Translations under genes and position numbers: made by a program
Shown here: positions 1 to 8,983 of the stretch, piece by piece
Layout of the letters: the number at the start of each line of letters is the position of its first letter
Position numbering within the stretch: position 1 is the first letter of the stretch
The notes under the pieces: generated by a model
Told to the model about the DNA's origin: nothing
Databases searched by the model: none
What the model saw: the letters and a program-made list of their open reading frames with translations, nothing else
NCBI RefSeq assembly: GCF_006716125.1
Contig: NZ_VFOM01000002.1
Coordinates: 192,174 to 256,173 of the forward strand
Length of the DNA: 64,000 bases
Source of the DNA: Homoserinimonas aerilata
Lineage (GTDB): Bacteria > Actinomycetota > Actinomycetes > Actinomycetales > Microbacteriaceae
Direction: 5' to 3'

Positions 1-62
1 TCAGGCTAGGAGGTGGGCGGCCGCGTCCGGCCCAGGTGACGATTTGTTTCGTTCGTTTGTGC
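1..62. other. window edge, no gene assigned
   Basis: This short stretch precedes the stop of the threonine aldolase gene. No reading frame here is convincing, and the one that is open runs antisense through the aldolase. It may hold the end of a neighbouring gene or a terminator outside the window; nothing can be supported. Confidence 0.3.
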
Positions 63-1109
63 TCAGGTGCCCAGTTCGCTCCGGATGGCTGCCGCGAACG
101 CGTCGACGTCGGCCTCCGTGGTGTCCCACGAGGTCATCCATCGCACCTCGCCCGTCGCCGGGTTCCAGTCGTAGAAGCGAAAGCGCTCGCGCAGTCGCGC
201 CGCAGCATCCGGGGCGATCACCGCGAACACCGCATTCGCCTGCACCCGCTGCGTGACCGTCACCCCGGGGATGCCCTCGACGGCGGCGAACAGCCGGGCC
301 GCCATCGCATTCGCGTGCTGAGCAGAGCGCAACCACAGCCCATCGTCCAGCAGCGCGAGCAGCTGGGCGGAGCCGAAGCGCATCTTCGACGCCAACTGCA
401 TGGTCAGCTTGCGCAGAAACAGCAGCCCGTCGACCGCCGAAGGGTCGAGCACGACGACAGCCTCACCGTAGAGCAGCCCATTCTTGGTGCCGCCGAAGCT
501 CAGGATGTCGACCCCGGCATCCGTCGTCATCTCGCGCAGCGACACCCCCAGGTGCGCGGCCGCATTCGCCAGGCGCGCGCCGTCGAGATGCACGCGCATG
601 CCGCGGGCGTGCGCGTGCTTGCAGATCGCACGGAGCTCCTCCACCGAATACACGGTGCCCAGCTCGGTCGACTGGGTCACGCTCACCGCGAGCGGCTGCG
701 CCCTGTGTTCGTCGCCCCAACCCCACGCCTCGCGGTCGATCAGCTCAGGGGTGAGCTTGCCATCGGGCGTCTGCACCGGCAGCAACTTGAGACCGCTCAC
801 CCGCTCCGGGGCGCCGCCCTCATCGGTGTTGATGTGCGCTGTCGCGGCCGTGACGACGGCGCCCCAGCGCGGCAGCAGACTCGTCAGGGCGACAACGTTC
901 GCACCCGTGCCGTTGAACACGGGGAACACCTCCGCCTGCTCGCCGAACAGCTCGCGCACGCGCAGCCGGAGGCGTGCCGTGTAGTCGTCCTCGCCGTACG
1001 CGACCTGGTGCCCGCCATTCGCCTCAGCGATCGCCGCGATCACCTCAGGATGCGCACCCGCATAGTTGTCGCTCGCGAAATGCCGCACCGTCTCATCATG
1101 AAGTCTCAC
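63..1109 (-). CDS. low-specificity L-threonine aldolase / beta-eliminating lyase family
   Basis: A PLP enzyme of fold type I, 348 residues, the usual length for threonine aldolases, which cleave L-threonine or allo-threonine to glycine and acetaldehyde in the cytosol. The N-terminus carries the family pattern FASDNYAG (about 11-18); HLDGAR near 174-179 supplies the PLP-ring aspartate, and the Schiff-base lysine is K209 in SFGGTKNG. The start is GTG; no ATG lies in frame nearby and no strong ribosome binding site is visible, so the start is less certain than the product. It is the last gene of a leftward run, 37 bases after the ABC permease stop. Substrate stereochemistry (ltaA versus ltaE type) cannot be read from sequence. 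Confidence 0.88.
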   Translation of the reverse strand: MRLHDETVRHFASDNYAGAHPEVIAAIAEANGGHQVAYGEDDYTARLRLRVRELFGEQAEVFPVFNGTGANVVALTSLLPRWGAVVTAATAHINTDEGGAPERVSGLKLLPVQTPDGKLTPELIDREAWGWGDEHRAQPLAVSVTQSTELGTVYSVEELRAICKHAHARGMRVHLDGARLANAAAHLGVSLREMTTDAGVDILSFGGTKNGLLYGEAVVVLDPSAVDGLLFLRKLTMQLASKMRFGSAQLLALLDDGLWLRSAQHANAMAARLFAAVEGIPGVTVTQRVQANAVFAVIAPDAAARLRERFRFYDWNPATGEVRWMTSWDTTEADVDAFAAAIRSELGT

Positions 1110-1146
1110 CGCACAAGTCTGCCACCCGCGAGTGGCCCGGCGGCAG

Positions 1147-2265
1147 TTAGCCGCGCAGGGCCTCCTTGAGCTTCACGCGGGCGCCCATGCGCAGCAGCGC
1201 GTTCGAGTAGATGCGCGAACCGAGCGCGATGACCAGGGCCGTCGTGACGAGCAGGATGGCCAGCGACAGCACCGGCTCCCACCATTCCGCCGTGCCCAGG
1301 AACACGCGCATCGGCATGCCCACGGGCGCCGAGAATGGCACATACGACATGATGCCGAGCACGAGCGGGTTGTCGTTGAACATGATCACCAGGATGTACG
1401 GGATCATCACCAGGTAGGTGACGGGCGCGGTCGCCGTCGCCATATCCTCCTGACGGGAGACGAGCGCCGCCGTCGCCGAGTAGAGCGCGGCGAGCAGGAT
1501 GAACCCGAACAGGAACAGCACCACGAACCAGACCAGCGACAGCCCCAGGTCGGCGAACAGGATGTCCTGACCGCTGGCCAGCATCCCCACCCCTGCGAGC
1601 GCCGCGATGAGGGCGATCTGCGCGAACGCGAGAATGCTGTTGCCGAGTATCTTTCCGGCGAGCAGCGCCCGCACGGGCACCGTCGCCATGAGGATCTCGA
1701 CGATGCGCGTCTGCTTCTCCTCGACGACGCTCTGGGCGATCGTCTGCCCGAAGGTGATCGCCGACATGAAGTAGATGAGCCCGAAGCCGATCGCGACCAG
1801 ATAGATCAGGAACGGATTCTGGCCGAGGTCGACCGGCTCGAGCAACTGCACATCGGGTGTGACGCTCAGCATCGACAGAACACTGCCGGGGGCATCCTCC
1901 AGTGCGATCACGGACACGCCGAGGGGCGCCGTCGGGTCATCACTCGGCACGATCGCGGCCTCGACGTCACCAGAACGAACCAGCTTCTCGGCCGCAGCGA
2001 CATCCGCTGCCTCCGTCACCTCGAAAGCGCCCGAACTCTCGGCAACCTCGATGGCCGAACCGACAGCGGCAACCTTCGCCAGCGACACGTTCTGGCTGGT
2101 GAAACCGCCAATGACAACGGATGCGAGCACAATCAGCAGCAGGATGCCCGTCGAGATGAGGAACGACTTGCTGCGCAGCCGCATCCTCATCTCACGCTCG
2201 GCGACCAGCCAGGTCGCCGACAGAAAACCGGGCGTCTCATAATCGGTGTTGCGGGGCGTGGTCAC
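1147..2265 (-). CDS. ABC-2 type exporter permease (NatB-like)
   Basis: Membrane subunit of an ABC exporter, 372 residues. One transmembrane helix near residue 35-55 is followed by an extracytoplasmic region of about 110 residues, then about five helices between 165 and 360, the layout of NatB/YhaP-type ABC-2 permeases. Its ATG overlaps the stop of the ATPase gene by four bases (ATGA), so the two are translationally coupled. The substrate is unknown; NatAB relatives export sodium or act in envelope stress and peptide resistance. The two-component system immediately upstream in the same direction is a plausible regulator, which is an inference from position. Confidence 0.9.
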   Translation of the reverse strand: MTTPRNTDYETPGFLSATWLVAEREMRMRLRSKSFLISTGILLLIVLASVVIGGFTSQNVSLAKVAAVGSAIEVAESSGAFEVTEAADVAAAEKLVRSGDVEAAIVPSDDPTAPLGVSVIALEDAPGSVLSMLSVTPDVQLLEPVDLGQNPFLIYLVAIGFGLIYFMSAITFGQTIAQSVVEEKQTRIVEILMATVPVRALLAGKILGNSILAFAQIALIAALAGVGMLASGQDILFADLGLSLVWFVVLFLFGFILLAALYSATAALVSRQEDMATATAPVTYLVMIPYILVIMFNDNPLVLGIMSYVPFSAPVGMPMRVFLGTAEWWEPVLSLAILLVTTALVIALGSRIYSNALLRMGARVKLKEALRG

Positions 2266-3146
2266 TGGATGACCTCCTTGAAGATCTGAGCGAGAGACGG
2301 ATGCTGCGGGGCGAAACGGATAACAGGCGCCAGCCCCACGGCCTTCTGCAGCACCCGCTGGGCAACCTCGGGGCTGTCGGCGTCGAACACGGCGAAACCG
2401 CCATCGAAGTCGGACACCGTAACGCCCGGCTCGTCGCGCAACCAGCCGGCATCACCGTCGAGCTGAAGCTCGTAGCGGTTGCCGGAGTGCTGATCACGCA
2501 GCCCCTCACGGGAGCCGCTCGCGCGGATCTCGCCATCCGCGATCACCACCAGGTCGTCGCAGAGCCGCTCGACGATGTCGAGCTGATGGGAGGAGAACAG
2601 AACAGGCGCACCGCGGGCGGCGCGATCCTTGAGCACGTTCAGCACAACCTCGACGGCAAGCGGGTCAAGGCCAGAGAAGGGCTCGTCGAGCACCAACACC
2701 TCAGGGTCATGCACGAGCGCCGCCGCAATCTGAGCGCGCTGCTGGTTGCCAAGAGAGAGGCTCTCGACGGTGTCGCCTGCGCGCTCGCCCAGCCCCAACT
2801 GCTCAAGAAGAGCATCCGTGTTCTTGGTGGCCTGCGCGTTCGACATGCCGTGCAGCCGGCCCAGATACACGATCTGCTCGCCGATCTTCATCTTCGGGTA
2901 GAGGCCGCGCTCCTCCGGCATGTAACCGAAGCGCTTGCGGCGCTCCGCCGTGAGCGGCTCGCCGTCAAGCGTGACCGTGCCGGAACTGGGGGAGAGCACA
3001 CCGAGGATGACACGCATCGTCGTGGTCTTGCCGGCGCCGTTGCCGCCGACGAAGCCCGTCATGCGGCCCCCCTCGACAGTGAACGACACATCGCGCAGAA
3101 CAGTGCGCTCGCCGAAGGAGCGGTTGATGTCGGTGAGTTCGAGCAT
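2262..3146 (-). CDS. ABC transporter ATP-binding protein (NatA-like)
   Basis: ATPase subunit of the exporter, 294 residues. Walker A is GGNGAGKTT at 34-42, the signature is LSLGNQQRAQ (an LSxGN form typical of this group rather than LSGGQ), Walker B is VLVLDEP, and the switch histidine sits in SSHQ. A C-terminal extension of about 80 residues follows the nucleotide-binding domain, as in YhaQ/NatA homologues. The gene overlaps the permease by four bases and is separated from the response regulator by 119 bases. That gap holds a possible hairpin made of CTCCCCC (3181-3187) and GAGGGGGAG (3212-3220). Confidence 0.92.
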   Translation of the reverse strand: MLELTDINRSFGERTVLRDVSFTVEGGRMTGFVGGNGAGKTTTMRVILGVLSPSSGTVTLDGEPLTAERRKRFGYMPEERGLYPKMKIGEQIVYLGRLHGMSNAQATKNTDALLEQLGLGERAGDTVESLSLGNQQRAQIAAALVHDPEVLVLDEPFSGLDPLAVEVVLNVLKDRAARGAPVLFSSHQLDIVERLCDDLVVIADGEIRASGSREGLRDQHSGNRYELQLDGDAGWLRDEPGVTVSDFDGGFAVFDADSPEVAQRVLQKAVGLAPVIRFAPQHPSLAQIFKEVIQ

Positions 3147-3265
3147 GACTCCACGCTAGGGGCAGCGGCCGACAGCGCGCCTCCCCCGTGAGGCGGGTCT
3201 TGCTCAGCCGTGAGGGGGAGCGAGGGGGAGCGCCTCGAAACCCTCGACCGCCGGGCGGCCCCGCC

Positions 3266-3940
3266 TCAGGCGATGCCGGTTTCGTAGGCGTGGATGACGG
3301 CGTGGATGCGGTCCCGCACGCCGAGCTTCATCAGAATCTTCGACACATGCGTTTTCACGGTGGCTTCGCCGAGGAACAGTTCTGTGGCGATCTCCGCATT
3401 GCTGAGGCCGCGGGCGACGAGGGCCAGCACCTCCGCTTCGCGATCTGTGAGATCTGAGGCCAGTGAGGGGGCCGCTGCCCGCATCCGCTCTCCTCGTGGC
3501 CCGCCGTCGTCGGCGAAGGAGGCGATGACGCGTCTCGTGACGTTCGGTGAGAGCAGCGCGTCGCCGCGCGCGAGCACCTGCACGGCGTCGATGAGCTGCT
3601 CGGGTGAGGCCGTCTTGAGCAGGAATCCGCTCGCACCGGCCCGCAGCGCCTCGAAGAGGTAGTCGTCGCGGTCGAACGTTGTGAGGATCAGCACCGATGC
3701 GGCGACGGATGCGTCGGCGACGAGCAGCCCGGTGGCTTCGAGCCCGTCCATCCCCGGCATCTGCACGTCCATGCAGATCACGTCGGGCTGCAGTTCGCGG
3801 GCGAGGCGGATGCCGTCGGCCCCGTTGCCTGCTTCGCCGACGACCTCGATGCCGGGCTCGCTCTGCAGGATGATGCGGAAGCCGGCGCGCACCAGTTCCT
3901 GGTCGTCAACGAGAAGAACCCTGGTCGCGTTTTCGGTCAT
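3266..3940 (-). CDS. NarL/LuxR-family response regulator
   Basis: Cytoplasmic DNA-binding regulator, 224 residues. The receiver domain has the acidic pair DD at 12-13, phospho-acceptor D58 in CMDVQMP, T90 and K111 in FLLKTAS. The LuxR helix-turn-helix (LTDREAEVLALV, then NAEIATELF and VKTHVSKIL) fills residues about 160-220. Its start overlaps the kinase stop by four bases, so the pair is co-translated. The ABC exporter follows in the same direction, so an exporter promoter is a likely target; no matching operator repeat is obvious in the 119-base gap. Confidence 0.93.
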   Translation of the reverse strand: MTENATRVLLVDDQELVRAGFRIILQSEPGIEVVGEAGNGADGIRLARELQPDVICMDVQMPGMDGLEATGLLVADASVAASVLILTTFDRDDYLFEALRAGASGFLLKTASPEQLIDAVQVLARGDALLSPNVTRRVIASFADDGGPRGERMRAAAPSLASDLTDREAEVLALVARGLSNAEIATELFLGEATVKTHVSKILMKLGVRDRIHAVIHAYETGIA

Positions 3941-5208
3941 GAGGCTCCTGCCGGGTCGAGGGGCACGCTCGCGCGCACCAGGTAGCCGCCGCGCGATCGC
4001 GGGCCCACCTCGAGGGTGCCGTCGACGGCGGCGAGGCGCTCCCGCATGCCGGTGTGACCGAGGCCGTGGCCGCCGGTTGCGAGTGAGCGGCCCACCCCGT
4101 CGTCGGTCACTTCAAGTTCGACGCGTCCTTCGAGGTAGCGCAGTCGCATGTCCGCACTGGCCCTCTCGCCCGCATGCTTTCGCACATTGGTGAGCGCTTC
4201 CTGCGCGACCCTGTAGAGGGTGAAACCGGCAAGGGGGGTTACAGGATGGGGTCGTCCGATGATCTGCAGAGTGACGGGGGTGCCGGCCGAGCGGCTCTGC
4301 TCCGCCAGCTCAGCCAGCTGCTCGATGCCGCGGGTCGAGGCTGACTCTTTCGGCGCATCCGGCGCATCCATTGCTCCGTCGCGCAGCGTCGTGAGGAGCT
4401 TGTGAAGCTCGTCGACGGCCGCCCGTGCGCTCTGCTCGATGAGGCCGAGCGATGCGGATGCCTGCTCAGGGTCGGTCGGAAGCACGCGCCGGGCGGCACC
4501 CGCCTGCACCCCCATCACGGAGACGTGGTGGGCGACGACGTCGTGCAGTTCACGGGCAATGGCCACCCGGTCGAGGGCAACCGCCTGCCGGGCGCTCACC
4601 TCGCGTGCGGCCGCCAGCTCAGCCGTACGCGATTCGAGTTCAGTGCGGGAGCGAGCGGATGCCCACATGCGGTCACCGAAATAGTAGGCACCGCCGAAAT
4701 ACAGCACATTGGTCAGAAAGTTGATGAGCGCGAACGACGCGAACTGCGAGAAGATGCCCGAACGGGAGACGCCCGGCAGTAGCTCGGGGTCGCTGACGGT
4801 CACAAGCAGATTCGCGGTGACCCACACGAACATGGCCACGATGATGACAATGCGCACGACCGTCGCCGTGCGGCGGCTGCGGCCCCACGCGCCGAGCGAA
4901 TAGATGGCCATGAAGAGCGCGATCTGGCTGATCAGCATCTCCGGCACGGCGAACTGGCCCGTGACGAAGAACGCCAACGACACGACCACCGCGACGATCG
5001 CCGGAAAGCGGCGGCGGAAGGCGAGCGGAATCGTGAACCCGGCCACGGCGAGCATCGTCAGCCAGAGCGGCGCCGGGTCATCGTACCAGCCGATGCGCGC
5101 GTACAGCGCGACGGTGAAGACAGAGCCGACGACGAGCAGCAGGGCGCCCACCGCGTCACGCCGATAGCCGCTCCTGCCGGGGAGCGGGCGCACCCACGAA
5201 TCGTTCAT
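3937..5208 (-). CDS. membrane sensor histidine kinase (HisKA_3 type)
   Basis: Sensor of the two-component pair, about 423 residues. Five hydrophobic segments occupy residues about 20-185, with little extracytoplasmic loop, as in intramembrane-sensing kinases. The dimerisation box is ARELHDVVAHH with H222 as the phospho-acceptor. The ATPase domain shows QEALTNVRKHA (N box), DDGVG (G1) and GHGLGHTGMRERL (G2). I place the start at the ATG giving MNDSWVR; an ATG 12 codons upstream gives a poor leader (MWHAARPRYGGT) and lacks a better ribosome site. Overlaps the regulator by four bases. Confidence 0.9.
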   Translation of the reverse strand: MNDSWVRPLPGRSGYRRDAVGALLLVVGSVFTVALYARIGWYDDPAPLWLTMLAVAGFTIPLAFRRRFPAIVAVVVSLAFFVTGQFAVPEMLISQIALFMAIYSLGAWGRSRRTATVVRIVIIVAMFVWVTANLLVTVSDPELLPGVSRSGIFSQFASFALINFLTNVLYFGGAYYFGDRMWASARSRTELESRTAELAAAREVSARQAVALDRVAIARELHDVVAHHVSVMGVQAGAARRVLPTDPEQASASLGLIEQSARAAVDELHKLLTTLRDGAMDAPDAPKESASTRGIEQLAELAEQSRSAGTPVTLQIIGRPHPVTPLAGFTLYRVAQEALTNVRKHAGERASADMRLRYLEGRVELEVTDDGVGRSLATGGHGLGHTGMRERLAAVDGTLEVGPRSRGGYLVRASVPLDPAGAS

Positions 5209-5268
5209 CGTCCCACCGTAGCGAGGCCGAGCCGCATGCCACATCCGCCGGGAGGCGGAACCGGCAGG

Positions 5269-6084
5269 CTACAGCGAGTGCTCGTCGAGCCAGCGCAGCA
5301 GCACCCGCGCGAACTCGTCGGGGTGTTCGACGCTCGGAAGGTGCGCCGAGTCGGGAAAACGGCATCCGTCTGCCCGCGGGATCGTCGACAGCAGGTACTC
5401 GTACTGGGCAAGCGCCTCACTGAGGTCGTGGTCGCCGACGACCACGAGGGTCGGCACTGTCACGTCGACGACGCGGTCGTAGGCGGGCGGCTCGAGCTGC
5501 ATCGGCACGGGCCTATCGGATGCGCTCCGCAGGTTGGCCGCGTCGAGTTCGTAGGCGGTGCGCACGAACTGGGGGTCGAGCGTGCTCTCGTCGCGCCCGA
5601 CGCCGATGCTCCACAGCTTCACCTCGAGGCGGCTGAGCTCCGCCCAGTCCTGGCGTTCGTAGGCGGCGTCGCAGAGGTCGATGGCCGCATCCTCTGCCTC
5701 GGTTAGTTCCACATCGGGGAACCCGCTCGGGCCGCCGCCGATGACGACGAGGCCGCTCACCCGCTGGGGTGTGTCGACGGCGAGGTCGATGGCGAGGCGG
5801 CCGCCGCGTGAGCATCCGATGATCGTGGCCCGGTCGACGCCCAGATGGTCGAGCAGGGCGAGCGCGTCGGCGCGCTCCGAGAACTCGACGTCGTCGCTCG
5901 TGGTCTGCCCGAAACCGCGCGAGTCGTAGCGGATGACGTGATGTGACGCCGCCAGCGCTGCCACCTGTGGGTCCCACATCCGCAGGTTCGCGATGCCCGC
6001 ATGCACCAGCAGCAGGGCGGGGGCGGATGCTTCGCCTTCGGTCTCGTAGTAGAGCGAGGCGCCGTTCAACTCCAGTCGCGACAT
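5269..6084 (-). CDS. alpha/beta hydrolase
   Basis: Cytosolic alpha/beta-hydrolase-fold enzyme of 271 residues. The HG-type oxyanion region is LLLVHAGIANLRMW near 25-38, the nucleophile elbow is GCSRGG near 90, the acid lies in VVVGDHDLSEA and the histidine in PDSAHLPSVEHP near the end. The overall pattern resembles 3-oxoadipate enol-lactonase and haloperoxidase-like members, but no aromatic catabolism genes are nearby, so substrate is open. It starts 58 bases from the end of the GntR gene in the same direction and may be co-transcribed with it. Confidence 0.88.
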   Translation of the reverse strand: MSRLELNGASLYYETEGEASAPALLLVHAGIANLRMWDPQVAALAASHHVIRYDSRGFGQTTSDDVEFSERADALALLDHLGVDRATIIGCSRGGRLAIDLAVDTPQRVSGLVVIGGGPSGFPDVELTEAEDAAIDLCDAAYERQDWAELSRLEVKLWSIGVGRDESTLDPQFVRTAYELDAANLRSASDRPVPMQLEPPAYDRVVDVTVPTLVVVGDHDLSEALAQYEYLLSTIPRADGCRFPDSAHLPSVEHPDEFARVLLRWLDEHSL

Positions 6085-6142
6085 GCTTCGAGGCTATGCC
6101 TGCGGATGGCCGATGGCCAGAGCGGGGGCGATTCCGGTGTGG

Positions 6143-6781
6143 TCAGGCCTGCGGGATCCGGATGCCGCGCAGCCCGTCGACGGCCGCCAGCGCGCCGTCG
6201 AGATCGCGCGCCCGCAGCGCCTCCAGGAGGGCGCTCTGCCAGCCGGCGAGTTGCTCCAGATTGATGGCCTCCGGCAGGTGCAGGCTGCCGAGACGGATCA
6301 TGTGCACGACCCCGGTGAGGGAACGCAGCAGCGCCTCATTGCGCGAGGCGGCGCGCAGCTCGGCATAGAAGTCGAAGTTCGCATCGGCGAGGCCCTGGAA
6401 GTCCTGCACGGGCAGTCTGCTCACGAAGGCGCGGTGGTGCTGCTCCATGCGCTCGATCATGTCGTCATCGACGCGCTGCACCGCCTCGCGCACGAGAGCG
6501 GAGCAGAGCGCCACCCACACGGCCATGGCGTCGATCGTCTGCCGGGGGCTGACCACGGCGACGCGGGTGAAGCGGTTTGCGGATGCCTCGACCACGCCGA
6601 TATCGCGCAGGCGCTGCAGGGCCTCCCGCACGGGCGTGCGCGAGACGTCGAACTCCTCGGCGATGCGACCGTCGCTGAGCCGGTCGCCCGGTTGAAGGCT
6701 GCCGTCGTGGATGGAGGTGAGCAGATGGTCATAGACCATCCCGACCACGGGGCTGGAGGTCACGGGGGAGTCGACGGTCAC
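6143..6781 (-). CDS. GntR-family regulator, FCD subfamily
   Basis: Transcription regulator of 212 residues. The winged helix-turn-helix (VYDHLLTSIHDG ... VSRTPVREALQRL) spans about 16-75 and an all-helical FCD ligand domain fills about 85-205. Metal-ligand positions of FCD domains are only partly evident, so an organic-acid effector is a family expectation rather than something seen. It lies 32 bases downstream of acsA and upstream of the hydrolase, all leftward, so it could control either neighbour. No clear TTGTNNACAA-type site is visible in the short gap. Confidence 0.88.
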   Translation of the reverse strand: MTVDSPVTSSPVVGMVYDHLLTSIHDGSLQPGDRLSDGRIAEEFDVSRTPVREALQRLRDIGVVEASANRFTRVAVVSPRQTIDAMAVWVALCSALVREAVQRVDDDMIERMEQHHRAFVSRLPVQDFQGLADANFDFYAELRAASRNEALLRSLTGVVHMIRLGSLHLPEAINLEQLAGWQSALLEALRARDLDGALAAVDGLRGIRIPQA

Positions 6782-6813
6782 GCCCCTACTTTAGGGGCCG
6801 GAGCGACCAGCGC

Positions 6814-8820
6814 CTATATGCCGCGCAGGGAATCTCTGTCGGCGGCATCCAGGATCTCGGCGATACGTGCGGGCACGGAGGAGTCCTGCAGGCTCGTCAC
6901 ATCGCCCAGCTCGCGCCCGTCGATGATGTCTCCGAGCAGTCGGCGCATGATCTTGCCCGACCGAGTCTTCGGCAGCTCGGCAACCACGATCACATCGCGC
7001 GGCTTCGCGATCGGGCCGATTTGCTTCGCAACATGCGCCCTCAGCAGGGTGGCGACGTCCTCCCCCTCCGCGAGGGCACGCGCGGGCACGACGAAGGCGA
7101 CGATGGCCTCGCCTGTGCTCGCATCCGTTCCTCTCGTCACGCCAGCCTCACCGACGAGCGGATGCGCGACGAGCGACGACTCGATCTCGATCGTCGAGAG
7201 GCGGTGGCCGGACACATTGATGACGTCGTCGACGCGGCCGAGCACCCATATGTCGCCCTCGGCATCCGCCTTGGCCCCGTCGCCCGAGAAATAGTAGCCG
7301 CGGTCGGCGAAGCGCGCCCAGTAGGAGTCGAGATAGCGCTGCGCGTCGCCCCACACGGTTCTCGCCATGGCGGGCCAGGTGCCCTCGATGACGAGGTAGC
7401 CGCCCGCGCCGGGTGGCACGGGCTCACCCGCGTCGTCGACAACATGGGTCGTGAGGGCGGGCAGGGCGCGGTTCGCCGAGCCTGGCTTGAGTGTCGAGAC
7501 GCCCGGCAGCGGCGCCATGATGGCGGCACCCGTCTCCGACTGCCACCAGGTGTCGACAATGGGGGCGATGCCGCCGCCGAGTTGCTCTCGAAACCACGTC
7601 CATGCCTCAGGATTGATGGCCTCGCCGACCGAGCCGAGCAGTCGTATGCTCGACAGGTCATACGAGGCGGGCAGGCCGTCGGCGAACCACGTCATGTAGC
7701 TGCGGATGAGCGTCGGCGCCGTGTAATAGGTGGTCACCCCGTAACGCTGGATGATCTCGAAGTGCCGGCCGGGCACCGGGGTGTCGGGTGTTCCCTCGTA
7801 CAGCACCTGGGTGGTCGCGTTCGAGAGCGGACCGTACAGCGCGTATGTGTGGGCGGTCACCCACGCGAGGTCGGCCGTGCACCAGTAGACGTCGTCGGGT
7901 TTCGCATCGAAGATGGCCCAGTGCGTCCACGACGCCTGCGTGAGATAGCCGCCGCTCGTGTGCACGAGCCCCTTCGGGCGACCGGTCGTGCCCGAGGTGT
8001 AGATGATGAACAGCGGATGCTCGGAGTCGAAATCCTGCGCCTCATGCACAGCAGGCTGCCGGTCGACGATGTCATGCCACCAGACATCCCGTCCCTCCGT
8101 CCAGGGCACCTCGTCGCCTGTGCGGCGCACGACGAGCACATGCTCCAGGGTGGGCTGCCCTGCCGCAGCCTCGTCGGACTGTGCCTTCACCGACACCGCC
8201 CTGCCGCGCCGGAACTGCCCATCACTGGTCACGAGCAGCTTCGCGCCCGTGTCCTCGATGCGGAACCGGAGCGCCTCCGCGCTGAAACCGCCGAAGACGA
8301 GCGAGTGAACAGCGCCGACGCGCGCGATCGCGAGCGTGATGATGGAGGTCTCCGGGATCACCGGCAGGTACACGACCACGCGGTCGCCGGGGCCTATGCC
8401 CAGCTCGGTGAGCGCGTTGGCGGCCTTCGACACCTCTTCCTGCAGCTGCCGGAACGTGTAGGCGCGGGTGTCGCCGCGCTCGCCCTCGAAGAAGTAGGCC
8501 ACCTTGTCGCCGAGGCCCGCATCCACATGCCTGTCGACGCAGTTGACGGCGACATTGAGCCTGCCGCCGAGAAACCAGCCCGCTTGCGGCGGTTCGAGTG
8601 AGCCATCCGGCTGCAGCGCCGGCTTCCAGGTGTGGGCCGTGTGCCAGGGCTGCGCCCAGTCGAGGCGGTGCGCAGCCCTCTCCCAGAAGGCGACAGGATC
8701 TGCGGATGCTTCGGCCCACGCATCCGGCCCCACATTCGCCGTCGCCGCGAACGCCTCGGGCGCCGGATGCCGGCGCGATTCGACGAGGAGTTCACGGATG
8801 GGGGCGGAAGAGAGCGTCAC
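6814..8820 (-). CDS. acsA: acetyl-CoA synthetase
   Basis: AMP-forming acetate:CoA ligase, 668 residues, the full family length. It makes acetyl-CoA from acetate through acetyl-AMP. The P-loop-like A3 motif YTSGTTGRPKG is near 268-278, the A5/A8 region contains WWQSETGA and GRVDDVINVSGHR, and the C-terminal catalytic lysine lies in PKTRSGKIMRRLL near 622, the site acetylated by Pat-type enzymes in other bacteria. The N-terminal ACS domain is present. The gene follows an inverted repeat (8894-8950) that separates it from the upstream permease gene. Confidence 0.96.
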   Translation of the reverse strand: MTLSSAPIRELLVESRRHPAPEAFAATANVGPDAWAEASADPVAFWERAAHRLDWAQPWHTAHTWKPALQPDGSLEPPQAGWFLGGRLNVAVNCVDRHVDAGLGDKVAYFFEGERGDTRAYTFRQLQEEVSKAANALTELGIGPGDRVVVYLPVIPETSIITLAIARVGAVHSLVFGGFSAEALRFRIEDTGAKLLVTSDGQFRRGRAVSVKAQSDEAAAGQPTLEHVLVVRRTGDEVPWTEGRDVWWHDIVDRQPAVHEAQDFDSEHPLFIIYTSGTTGRPKGLVHTSGGYLTQASWTHWAIFDAKPDDVYWCTADLAWVTAHTYALYGPLSNATTQVLYEGTPDTPVPGRHFEIIQRYGVTTYYTAPTLIRSYMTWFADGLPASYDLSSIRLLGSVGEAINPEAWTWFREQLGGGIAPIVDTWWQSETGAAIMAPLPGVSTLKPGSANRALPALTTHVVDDAGEPVPPGAGGYLVIEGTWPAMARTVWGDAQRYLDSYWARFADRGYYFSGDGAKADAEGDIWVLGRVDDVINVSGHRLSTIEIESSLVAHPLVGEAGVTRGTDASTGEAIVAFVVPARALAEGEDVATLLRAHVAKQIGPIAKPRDVIVVAELPKTRSGKIMRRLLGDIIDGRELGDVTSLQDSSVPARIAEILDAADRDSLRGI

Positions 8821-8893
8821 GCCCTCAACGCTAGGCGGAGGGCTCGCCGGCCCCGAATCGCGCCGTCACGTTACGCAACATCGCCCTGCGGCG

Positions 8894-8950
8894 CGAGAGT
8901 ACCCAAAGTGCACGATCTGGGCCGAAAAGCGAGCACTTTGCGTACTCTCG
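8894..8950. repeat. family A inverted repeat, copy A1
   Basis: Arms of 18 bp (8894-8911 and 8933-8950) beginning CGAGAGTAC and ending GTACTCTCG match at 17 of 18 positions. It lies 34 bases past the stop of the leftward permease gene and before acsA. It shares the CGAGAnT...AnTCTCG ends with seven other copies in this window. Confidence 0.8.
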
Positions 8951-8983
8951 ATGGCTTCTCTCGGCGCGAGGAGGCCCGCTCGG